From the NCBI GenBank assembly GCA_022826805.1, contig JAJDUH010000054.1:1-42538 (forward strand): a stretch of DNA of 42,538 nt, in the 5' to 3' direction. Positions 34,769 to 41,943 of this stretch are shown here, one piece after another. The notes beneath the pieces were generated by a model. The model saw only the letters and a list, made by a program, of their open reading frames with translations, was not told the origin of the DNA and made no database searches. This DNA comes from Candidatus Poribacteria bacterium (GTDB lineage: Bacteria; Poribacteria; WGA-4E; WGA-3G). The number at the start of each line of letters is the position of its first letter. Position 1 is the first letter of the stretch. The translations under genes were made by a program, and so were the position numbers.

Positions 34769-35126
34769 TGGAAATACTCCATTTTTTACATTTTTCATCC
34801 ACAGAACCCTCACGTCACAATAGTTCCACACGCACGCTTCTTTGAGGACTTCCTCTCACAAATACTGCACGCAAGTTTTGCCCATTATTGTTAACGCCAA
34901 ATTCACAAAAATCGGTACATATACCAGACAATAACACCACAAGCAAGTAACACCAAAAACTTGTATCATCCTGTTGATTGCTAATGTAAACATAGATGTG
35001 CCTTTTGGGAACCGAAGACTGAGGATCTTTATAACTTGAATCCAAAATTTGATTTAAAAATAGGTTTTTGCTATAATGCAGTTCAAAACAACACCCTTTA
35101 GTGTAAAGTGAAAGGAGATTCCGGTC
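34769..35126. other. Divergent intergenic region
   Basis: This 358-bp gap lies between the PorV-like gene and the molybdoenzyme operon. It holds the promoter at 35049-35077 for the latter. I see no gene or RNA element in the remainder, and no obvious promoter for the PorV-like gene. Confidence 0.6.
35049..35077 (+). promoter_or_regulatory. Promoter for the molybdoenzyme operon
   Basis: TTGATT at 35049-35054, 17 bases, then a perfect TATAAT at 35072-35077. The predicted start is about 45 bases before the first gene. Confidence 0.6.
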
Positions 35127-36005
35127 ATGCAAGATTTTGGGTATATTGCCGCGAAAACCGTCTCAGAAGCCGTTGCCCTACTTGACGAAAAAGGACAGAC
35201 CGCACGCATCTTAGCTGGTGGTACCGACATCATTGTCCAAGTGAGGGAAGCACGGCGAGACGTTGACTGGATGATCGATATCAAATCCATCCCCGAGGTC
35301 AATGTATTAGACTATAATGCAGACACCGGCTTAACGCTCGGTGCTGCTGTCGAATGTTATAAGATTTATGCCGTTGATGAGATCTGTGATGCCTATCCGG
35401 GTTTAGTTGATGCGACGAAAATTATTGGTGGCACTGCCATCCAAGGGCGCGCCGGTGTCGGTGGTAACCTGTGTAACGCTTCACCCGCTGCAGATTGTAT
35501 ACCACCACTGATTGTGCTAAATGCCTCGTGTGTCATTGCCGGTCCAAATGGCGAACGCGAACTCCCAACTGAACAATTCTGTACTGGACCCGGGCAAACC
35601 GCGTTGGAAAAAGGTGAGATGCTTGTCTCGCTGAAGATACCGGCGCCTGAAAGTAATTCAAGCTCCTTCTATCTCCGGTTCATCCCGCGTAATGAGATGG
35701 ATATTGCTGTCGTCGGTGCGGGTGCTTCTGTGACGCTCGACGACGCTAAACAGACAATCGTTTCTGCTCGGATCGCGCTCGGTGCCGTTGCACCGACCCC
35801 GCTCTTTGCAGAAGAAGCAAGCGCGCTGCTTGCCGGTCGAGAAGTCTCTGACGCCGCGATTGACGAAGCCGCAGAAGCCGCAGAAGCCATCGCACGTCCG
35901 ATTAGCGATATGCGTGGCACGGCAGAACAGCGAACACACCTCGTTGGTGTCCTGACGCGACGTGCACTTAACGGCGCTATTCAGAGAATCCGAGATGCAG
36001 CATAA
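35127..36005 (+). CDS. Xanthine dehydrogenase-family FAD-binding subunit
   Basis: This 292-residue flavoprotein subunit has the FAD pyrophosphate motif A30-G-G-T-D34 (ILAGGTDIIVQ) and the second FAD region TAIQGRAGVGGNLCNASPAAD. It accepts electrons from the molybdenum and Fe-S subunits and passes them on. Length is normal for a CoxM/XdhB-type subunit. A GGAG site precedes the ATG. It is the first of three structural genes, arranged as FAD, 2Fe-2S, molybdenum subunit. Confidence 0.93.
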   Translation: MQDFGYIAAKTVSEAVALLDEKGQTARILAGGTDIIVQVREARRDVDWMIDIKSIPEVNVLDYNADTGLTLGAAVECYKIYAVDEICDAYPGLVDATKIIGGTAIQGRAGVGGNLCNASPAADCIPPLIVLNASCVIAGPNGERELPTEQFCTGPGQTALEKGEMLVSLKIPAPESNSSSFYLRFIPRNEMDIAVVGAGASVTLDDAKQTIVSARIALGAVAPTPLFAEEASALLAGREVSDAAIDEAAEAAEAIARPISDMRGTAEQRTHLVGVLTRRALNGAIQRIRDAA

Positions 36006-36106
36006 GCTTTATCCGATCAGCAATTGACACGGGTCGATTAACTTCTGTCTCTATTGGAAGGATAACAATTTTCCTTCTTTACTAAACGCAAAAGGAACTC
36101 ATAATT

Positions 36107-36577
36107 ATGGCGAGAAAATCGCACGTTCAAACCACTATCAATGGTGAAACGGTGGAATTTCTCTGTGAATCCCGGCAAAGCTTGTTGGAAGTTCTCAGGG
36201 ATGAACTCCATCTCACAGGTGCTAAAGAGGGATGCAACAACGGAAATTGTGGTGCCTGCAGTGTCATCCTCGATGGGAGACTCGTCAATTCATGCCTCGT
36301 ACTTGGTGTGGAAACCGAAGGCAAATCCGTCGAAACTATCGAAGGAGTTGCCGAACCTGACAAACTGCACCCTATCCAAGATGCTTTCCTTGAGAACGCC
36401 GCCCTTCAGTGCGGTATTTGTACACCGGGCTTTATCATGAGCACCAAAGCACTTCTGGAGCAAAATCCAAACCCGACTGAACACGAAATCCGATACTGGT
36501 TGGCTGGAAATTTGTGTCGCTGTACTGGTTACGATAAGATCGTCCGCGCTGTGCTTGATGCAGCTGAATCTATGTGA
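36107..36577 (+). CDS. Xanthine dehydrogenase-family 2Fe-2S subunit
   Basis: The 156-residue subunit carries two 2Fe-2S clusters. The plant-ferredoxin-type site uses C43, C48, C51 and C63 (EGCNNGNCGACS). The all-helical site uses C102, C105, C137 and C139 (QCGICTPG and LCRCTGYD). It relays electrons from molybdenum to FAD. It starts about 100 bases after the FAD gene, with a GGA site. The molybdenum subunit starts 30 bases after its stop. Assembly needs the Suf machinery encoded in the same window. Confidence 0.95.
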   Translation: MARKSHVQTTINGETVEFLCESRQSLLEVLRDELHLTGAKEGCNNGNCGACSVILDGRLVNSCLVLGVETEGKSVETIEGVAEPDKLHPIQDAFLENAALQCGICTPGFIMSTKALLEQNPNPTEHEIRYWLAGNLCRCTGYDKIVRAVLDAAESM

Positions 36578-36606
36578 AAGGAGCGTCTTTCGACGGGAGA
36601 TTAGAA

Positions 36607-38862
36607 ATGACTGAAAACAAAGAATACAAAGTTGTTGGAACCCGCCCCATCCGCCATGACGGTGTTGATAAGGTCACCGGCCGGGCTCTTTACGGGGCAG
36701 ATTTCCAGATCGCAGGACTCCTGCACGGCAGGGTACTTCGGAGTTCACATGCCCACGCCCGAATTCTCTCAATTGACACCAGTCGGGCTGAAGCACTTCC
36801 CGGAGTCAAAGGTGTTGTTACTGCACAAGACCTGCCGACTGCTGAGGATCGAATTGCCGATCTCGGCGAAGGTGCTGTCAACCTCAAACATCTCTGTGAT
36901 AACATTTTAGCGAGCGATAAGGTGCTGTACACGGGGCACGCTGTTGCTGCCGTTGCCGCGACAAGTCCGCATATCGCAGAAGAGGCTTGCACGCTCATTG
37001 ATGTTGAATACGAGGTGCTGCCACCCGTCTTAGAGGTGCGTCAAGCCATGGAGGCGGATGCACCACTCCTGCACGAAACCCTGAAAACCACCTCAATGGG
37101 CGAAACAGCCGAGGAACCGAGCAACGTCGCAAGCCACCTTCAACACAAACTTGGTGATCCTGAGAAAGGATTCGCTGAAGCGGATATCGTTGTTGAACGC
37201 GACTTCGTTACAGGCACCGTCCATCAAGGCTATATTGAACCTCACAACGCTACAGCACATTTTAACCAAGACGGTCAACTGACCATTTGGTGTAGCACAC
37301 AAGGGGCGTTTACCGTTCGTGAACAGGTTGCCGAAATTCTCCAATACCCTGTTTCAAAAATTAAGGTGGTTCCGATGGAGATTGGCGGCGGTTTTGGCGG
37401 TAAGATTAACGTTTACATCAAACCGGTCGCCGCGTTGCTGGCAAAGAAAACAGGCAAACCCGTCAAGGTTCTAATGAGTCGTACGGATGTGTTTGAAGGG
37501 ACGGGCCCGACGCCTGCCTCCTACATCCGTGTCAAGATGGGTGCGACCAAAGAAGGTAAGATAACCGCCGCTGAAGCGTATCTCGCCTTTGAAGCAGGTG
37601 CGTATCCCGGTTCCCCCGTAGGACCCGGCGCAATGTGTATCTTTGCACCCTACAGCATTGAAAATGTTATCATTGACGGTTACGATGTCGTTGTCAATAA
37701 ACCGAAAACCGCGCCCTACCGCGCTCCCGGGGCACCAAACGCCGCATTCGGTTCAGAGACGGTTGTCGACGAAATCGCCGAAAAACTCGGCATCGATCCA
37801 CTTGAGATCCGATTGCTCAACGGCGCAAAAGAGGGCGATCGACGCGCAGATGGCCCCGTTCACCCGCGCATCGGTTTTATTGAGACAGTTGAAGCGGCGA
37901 AAGCACATCCGCACTATACTGCCCCGAATGGGAAGAAGCACCACGGGCGCGGTGTCGCTTCGGGTTACTGGTTCAATATCGGCTTGGAGTCAAGCGTGAC
38001 AATTAATGTCAACTCCGATGGCACAATTAACCTTATTGAAGGTTCCACAGACATCGGTGGCACGCGATCCTCCATTGCTATGCAGGCGGCAGAAGTCCTC
38101 GGTATCCCCGCTGAATCCGTCAACCCAAGCGTTGTTGATACCAATTCTGTCGGTTACACGGCTGTAACGGGCGGTAGCCGCACAACCTACGCAACCGGTT
38201 ATGCCGCTTATGAAGCAGCGCAAGATGTCAAAAGGAAGATGATTGAACGCGCCGCGAAACTCTGGGAAGTCGACGAATCTAACGTGCAGTTCGCAGATGG
38301 CGTGTTTTCATCCATCAACGGTAAAGAAGAACAGATTAGCTTCCGCGACCTCTGTGGGCGCCTCGGTCAAACTGGAGGACCAGTTGTGGGCAGCGGAACC
38401 GTAAATCCTGGGGGTGCCGGAGGTGCCTACGCAACCCACGTGGTAGATGTAGTAGTGGACGAGGAAACCGGCAAGGTTGAGATCCTCCGCTATACCGCAG
38501 TCCAAGATGCAGGAACAGCCATCCATCCCAGTTATGTTGAAGGGCAAATACAGGGCGGTGCTGTTCAGGGCATTGGTTGGGCATTGAACGAGGAATATAT
38601 CTACAATGCCGAAGGGATAATGACGAACGCCAGTTTCCTTGATTATCGGATGCCAACCTGCTTGGATTTACCCATGATTGATGCCGTCATCGTTGAAGTC
38701 CCGAATCCAGGACATCCTTATGGTGTACGTGGTGTCGGTGAAGTGCCGATTGTCCCACCGATGGCTGCCATTGCCAATGCTATCTACGATGCAATCGGTA
38801 TTCGGATGACAGAACTTCCGATGTCCCCCGATCGGCTTCTCAAAGCCATGGGCAAAATTTAA
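36607..38862 (+). CDS. Xanthine dehydrogenase-family molybdopterin-binding subunit
   Basis: The 751-residue catalytic subunit has G260-G-G-F-G-G-K266 of the cofactor-binding region and a glutamate (E712) in GVRGVGEVPIVPP, corresponding to the conserved active-site base. The active-site loop reads APYRAPGAPNAAFGSE. It lacks AYXCSFR, so this is not a form I CO dehydrogenase and more likely hydroxylates a purine, N-heterocycle or aldehyde. The ATG at 36607 has a GGGAG site; the frame back to 36574 starts with GTG and overlaps the previous gene. The substrate is open. Confidence 0.92.
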   Translation: MTENKEYKVVGTRPIRHDGVDKVTGRALYGADFQIAGLLHGRVLRSSHAHARILSIDTSRAEALPGVKGVVTAQDLPTAEDRIADLGEGAVNLKHLCDNILASDKVLYTGHAVAAVAATSPHIAEEACTLIDVEYEVLPPVLEVRQAMEADAPLLHETLKTTSMGETAEEPSNVASHLQHKLGDPEKGFAEADIVVERDFVTGTVHQGYIEPHNATAHFNQDGQLTIWCSTQGAFTVREQVAEILQYPVSKIKVVPMEIGGGFGGKINVYIKPVAALLAKKTGKPVKVLMSRTDVFEGTGPTPASYIRVKMGATKEGKITAAEAYLAFEAGAYPGSPVGPGAMCIFAPYSIENVIIDGYDVVVNKPKTAPYRAPGAPNAAFGSETVVDEIAEKLGIDPLEIRLLNGAKEGDRRADGPVHPRIGFIETVEAAKAHPHYTAPNGKKHHGRGVASGYWFNIGLESSVTINVNSDGTINLIEGSTDIGGTRSSIAMQAAEVLGIPAESVNPSVVDTNSVGYTAVTGGSRTTYATGYAAYEAAQDVKRKMIERAAKLWEVDESNVQFADGVFSSINGKEEQISFRDLCGRLGQTGGPVVGSGTVNPGGAGGAYATHVVDVVVDEETGKVEILRYTAVQDAGTAIHPSYVEGQIQGGAVQGIGWALNEEYIYNAEGIMTNASFLDYRMPTCLDLPMIDAVIVEVPNPGHPYGVRGVGEVPIVPPMAAIANAIYDAIGIRMTELPMSPDRLLKAMGKI

Positions 38863-38890
38863 CGCGAGAATGGTTTGAAATCCCGATTTT

Positions 38891-38919
38891 GTAGGGGTGG
38901 GTCTTGTGCCTACCCCTAC
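38891..38919. repeat. GTAGGGG-type hairpin repeat
   Basis: GTAGGGGTGGG and CCTACCCCTAC pair over 11 positions (one G-U) around a 7-base loop. It lies in the gap after the molybdenum subunit gene and could act as a weak mRNA 3' structure, but it has no following T-tract. Confidence 0.6.
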
Positions 38920-38978
38920 GATCACCGAGTCGTGACGGGTTTTCTTAAAACGCCCTTTACCGAATTGGCGACCAATAG

Positions 38979-39010
38979 CCGACAACTGAAAACCGATAAC
39001 CACTAAAAAA
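38979..39010. repeat. Copy of the TTATCAGT-family repeat arm
   Basis: These 32 bases match 30673-30704 with two differences. In both places the arm ends in an A-run immediately before a gene (MoaD-like here, an oxidoreductase there). Confidence 0.7.
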
Positions 39011-39306
39011 TGCCAACCGTAGTCATTCCTCCCCTCATGCGTAAGTTTACAGATGGCGAAGAGAACATTACACTCTCCGGTGCGACTGTCCGTGAAGTGA
39101 TTGATAATTTAGAAAATCGCTACCCGGGTATCAAAGAGCGGTTATGTGAAGAAGACCGTCTTAAGCCCGGAATTGCCGTATATATCAATGGTCTCCTGAC
39201 TCGGGGATCCATCCTCGAACGCGTTGACGCAGACGCAGAGATCCATTTCCTACCTGCTATCAGTGGTGGTACCGCCGAACCTGCTAACTGGAACTCCTAT
39301 AAGTAG
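39010..39306 (+). CDS. MoaD/ThiS-like ubiquitin-fold protein with C-terminal tail
   Basis: This 98-residue beta-grasp protein probably serves as a sulfur carrier, as MoaD does in molybdopterin synthesis. The fold is clear (VVIPPLMRKFTDGEENITL, PGIAVYINGLL, EIHFLPAISGG). The Gly-Gly is at 86-87, but TAEPANWNSYK follows, whereas MoaD and ThiS normally end at Gly-Gly. A protease would be needed to expose the glycine, as for ubiquitin-like precursors. It sits just after the three molybdoenzyme genes, about 150 bp downstream and across two repeats. There is no clear ribosome site, since the A-rich repeat abuts the ATG. Confidence 0.8.
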   Translation: MPTVVIPPLMRKFTDGEENITLSGATVREVIDNLENRYPGIKERLCEEDRLKPGIAVYINGLLTRGSILERVDADAEIHFLPAISGGTAEPANWNSYK

Positions 39307-39374
39307 ATATTTCAGTAGCCTGCGGGAGGGGTTTCCAACCCCGACCACCTTCTGCACCATTTTCGCTTTGTAAA

Positions 39375-39716
39375 GGTATTTTTACAAGAGTTGGCGGCAA
39401 TTATATCGTTAAGGACGAAGATAAATTGGACAACGAATCCGGTGTACAGGTTGAACTTAGCAAATGGTACACGATAAAGATCGTTGCCGAAGGTGAGCGT
39501 TACGATCTCTACCTCGGTGAGCGTGGTGAGGAACTCGAATTAGCTTGCACATGGGAAGATGATACCAATGACAAGGGCAGTATAGGTTTCAGAGCCGGTG
39601 GCGGTGAACATAGCCTGTATGACAATGTGTTGGTTACGACTGTAGGGCACAGTTTTGCAGTAAACCCAGAAGATGCTCTGCCGGTCACATGGGGAAAACT
39701 CAAGATGATCCGATAA
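39375..39716 (+). pseudogene. 5'-truncated lectin/DUF1080-like secreted protein remnant
   Basis: The readable frame, about 114 residues to the TAA at 39716, resembles the C-terminal half of a concanavalin-type or DUF1080-like domain: VELSKWYTIKIVAEGERYDLYLG, then KGSIGFRAGGGEHSLYDNVLV. No signal peptide or usable start codon is found upstream (TTG 39426 lies inside the domain), and a stop occurs near 39314. The start of the gene is therefore missing. The end, LPVTWGKLK, is similar to the tail of the CBM-like protein at 13572-14237. A real small protein starting at the TTG cannot be excluded. Confidence 0.55.
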
Positions 39717-39737
39717 AGTTCGGAAGGAACAACCGTC

Positions 39738-40628
39738 ATGCTTATCGAATCACCATTTACAGACTGCACAGACTTGATTGGCGACCGTGACCGACTTCTT
39801 GAACACGTTTGCCAGAATGGATATTTGTTCTTTTCCGGACTGCTTCCCGCAGAGTCAGTGTTTGCATTACGTCGGCAAGTCCTACAAGTGGCAGAACAAC
39901 ACGCGCTTCTTGCCCCAGACACCGATCCAAATGCCGCTATCCGTAGAAGTGGTGTCTTCATCTGTGAACAAGATGGCTCCGAGACATTCAGACGTTTCTA
40001 TATTGACCTCCAAAAACTCCGACTATTCCATGCTCTTCCCCACCACGAGCGTATTTTACGTGTTCTGGAGGTACTATTCGGCGATTCTGTTTTGGTTCAC
40101 CCTCGGCACATTTGCCACGTCATTTTTCCTGGAGAACATCAGTACACCACGCCTCCACATCAGGATTTCCACCCAGTTCGCGGGACGCAAGATACATGGA
40201 CAGTATGGACACCACTGGGAGACTGTGAGGCCGAGTTGGGCGGTCTAGCGATTGCGCGCGGATCGAACCGCCGTGGGTTCCTGAAGGACGACGGTGTTCG
40301 TTCATGGCAGTTGATCGACGACAGTACGGAATGGGTCTGGAATCCGTTCAAGTGCGGAGATGTCGTCATGTTTCACAGCTTAACGATCCACCGAGGTCGG
40401 GACAACGTGACCGAAGATCACATACGACTCGCAACAAGCGCCCGCTACCAATCGGTCAGTGAACCTGTTGATGAAGATGCTCTTACGGTTCATCTGGGCT
40501 GTGCGAAATGGGAAGAAGTTTATTCGGAGTGGGAAACAGACGATCCACTAAAGTATTATTGGAACTCAACCGACATGGATGTTCAGCCGGCTTACCATCG
40601 CCGCAGGAAAAAACCTGCTGACGGATAG
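39738..40628 (+). CDS. Phytanoyl-CoA dioxygenase family protein
   Basis: The 296-residue 2-oxoglutarate/Fe(II) dioxygenase of the PhyH family has the iron triad H141-x-D143 (PPHQDFH) and H218 (LTIHRG), plus R230 for 2-oxoglutarate binding. Typical PhyH contexts are GYLFFSGLLP at the N-terminus and GDVVMFHSLTIH. Many members have unknown substrates, and hydroxylation of a fatty acid, sterol or small molecule is possible. AGGA precedes the ATG. It is followed 28 bases later by the deacetylase gene, so they are probably co-transcribed, though no shared pathway is obvious. Confidence 0.9.
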   Translation: MLIESPFTDCTDLIGDRDRLLEHVCQNGYLFFSGLLPAESVFALRRQVLQVAEQHALLAPDTDPNAAIRRSGVFICEQDGSETFRRFYIDLQKLRLFHALPHHERILRVLEVLFGDSVLVHPRHICHVIFPGEHQYTTPPHQDFHPVRGTQDTWTVWTPLGDCEAELGGLAIARGSNRRGFLKDDGVRSWQLIDDSTEWVWNPFKCGDVVMFHSLTIHRGRDNVTEDHIRLATSARYQSVSEPVDEDALTVHLGCAKWEEVYSEWETDDPLKYYWNSTDMDVQPAYHRRRKKPADG

Positions 40629-40656
40629 CATTACACTAAAATCATGAGGTGTAAAA

Positions 40657-41445
40657 ATGCAAAAAGAAAATCAAGAATTGCCTGAAACTGAAGCCATACA
40701 ATCCATCCCCGACGGGTTGGTTGTCCTCACCTTTGATGACGGCAATAAATCAGATTATACGTATGTTGGACCCTTGTTGAAGCGTTACGGTTTTGGAGCG
40801 ACGTTTTTCATCACTGAAGGTCTTGGTTTTCTCAATAGCAAGGTACACTATGTGACATGGGACGAGATCCGTGAGTTGCACGAGGAAGGTTTTGAGATAG
40901 GTAACCACACCCGGCACCATAAACACGCCAACACACAATCGAAAGAAGAGTTGCTGGCAGACTTGATACACATTGATGAACGGTGCGAGGCATACGGTAT
41001 TCCTGTTCCTGAGACCTTTGGCTATCCGGCGGATTGTCGCGGCCCGGAAGCAGTAGAAGTGTTGTCAGAAAAAGGGTATCGTTTCGCGCGGCGTGGCATT
41101 GGACCGGAGTTTCCATTTCATCCAGAGGGCGGACGTGGACCGGCTTACGATCCGAATGTCCATCACCCGTTGGTCATTCCGTCAACAGGTGTGCCTGGTC
41201 CAAACTACGGATTTGAGGATTTGGTCTGGGCGGTTGAGCAGGCGAAAGATGGGAAAATTGCTGTCCTGACGTTTCACGGTGTGCCTGCCGTTGAACACCC
41301 ATGGGTTGATGTCCCACCCGAGCAGTTTAAGACGTACATGGATTATCTTTGTGACAGTGGTTGTACCGTTATTGCGTTGCGCGATCTGGCTAAATATGTT
41401 GACCCATTGGAGACAGTTGGGAAAAGTGTGACATATTGGCCATAA
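40657..41445 (+). CDS. Polysaccharide deacetylase (NodB fold)
   Basis: The 262-residue CE4-type enzyme carries LTFDDG with the catalytic and metal aspartates D27 and D28. The metal histidines H84 and H88 are in GNHTRHH. It removes acetyl groups from N-acetyl sugars or chitin-like polymers. EIRELHEEGFEIGNHT is typical of the family. No signal peptide is visible, so it may act in the cytosol or be a pseudo-cytosolic homologue such as a PuuE-like enzyme. GAGG precedes the ATG. Later CE4 motifs are only loosely recognisable (TFGYPAD). A role in cell-surface or host-derived glycan use is inferred. Confidence 0.88.
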   Translation: MQKENQELPETEAIQSIPDGLVVLTFDDGNKSDYTYVGPLLKRYGFGATFFITEGLGFLNSKVHYVTWDEIRELHEEGFEIGNHTRHHKHANTQSKEELLADLIHIDERCEAYGIPVPETFGYPADCRGPEAVEVLSEKGYRFARRGIGPEFPFHPEGGRGPAYDPNVHHPLVIPSTGVPGPNYGFEDLVWAVEQAKDGKIAVLTFHGVPAVEHPWVDVPPEQFKTYMDYLCDSGCTVIALRDLAKYVDPLETVGKSVTYWP

Positions 41446-41543
41446 AAAGCTGCATTGGAGCAATAGGTGTTGCTGAAACTTCCATTTATGAGCCGATCCA
41501 GTGTCCTTGACTGAGGCATACTATCAATATAGAGGATTTTCTA

Positions 41544-41657
41544 ATGAAAAACCTTTTGTCGCTTATGTTCTCTTATAGAGGATGTATTAACAGGAGAATG
41601 TTCTGGATAAATTGGATCATTTGGGGTGATCTCCGAATGGCAACTTTTCCGATATAA
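41544..41657 (+). pseudogene. N-terminal remnant of a DUF805 membrane protein
   Basis: A 37-codon frame reads MKNLLSLMFSYRGCINRRMF and continues WINWIIWGDL before a TAA. DUF805 proteins begin with just such an FS(F/Y)KGRINRxxFW pattern. Length is only about a third of normal and no downstream transmembrane helices remain. The residue after RG is C, and the rest of the gene is gone or frame-broken. An AGAGGA site precedes the ATG. Likely a deleted gene. Confidence 0.6.
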
Positions 41658-41793
41658 AAGACGCGAATTCGCGTAAAAATCAAGCAAAAATGCCGAAAAC
41701 CTTTAAAGATGGCTTTATTTGTAAAAAAAAGTGATAAAATTGTGAAAAAAATAGATTTCAGGGTCAAAATTACAGATTTTTTTACAAATTAAT

Positions 41794-41822
41794 TTGACAA
41801 ACATTTTTGCGGAGTGTATAAT
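41794..41822 (+). promoter_or_regulatory. Perfect-consensus sigma70 promoter of the rRNA operon
   Basis: TTGACA (41794-41799), exactly 17 bases, then TATAAT (41817-41822). The leader to the mature 16S end would be about 115 bases. Confidence 0.85.
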
Positions 41823-41853
41823 TAACATTACCTTTCAACAAGGAAGGTGATTT

Positions 41854-41865
41854 TGTTCTTTGAAA
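41854..41865 (+). promoter_or_regulatory. boxA-like antitermination site in the rRNA leader
   Basis: TGTTCTTTGAAA closely resembles boxA sequences in rRNA leaders (the Nus-complex site). It lies between the consensus promoter and the 16S gene, the expected place. Confidence 0.6.
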
Positions 41866-41943
41866 GTTAAATAGTGAACGTGACGTGCCTATTAAATAGC
41901 TTGTGAGTACACTTCAATTTACTTGAAGATGTGCTTCAATACT

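Larger units (their letters stand above)
41446..41943. other. Intergenic region before the rRNA operon
   Basis: This 498-bp stretch contains the DUF805 remnant (41544-41657), a 14-base perfect palindrome at 41661-41674 (ACGCGAATTCGCGT), the rrn promoter and the boxA-like site. No full-length gene and no tRNA are seen. Confidence 0.7.

Noticed and set aside
36607..38862. Aerobic CO dehydrogenase large subunit
   Set aside because: The active-site loop lacks the AYXCSFR motif of form I enzymes, so only the wider family can be claimed.
39426..39716. Intact 96-residue gene starting at TTG
   Set aside because: The TTG lies inside the lectin-like domain and there is no ribosome site, so a truncated remnant fits better.
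41661..41674. 14-base palindrome as a terminator or operator
   Set aside because: It has only an AATT centre as loop and no T-tract, and no regulator points to it; chance is a sufficient explanation.
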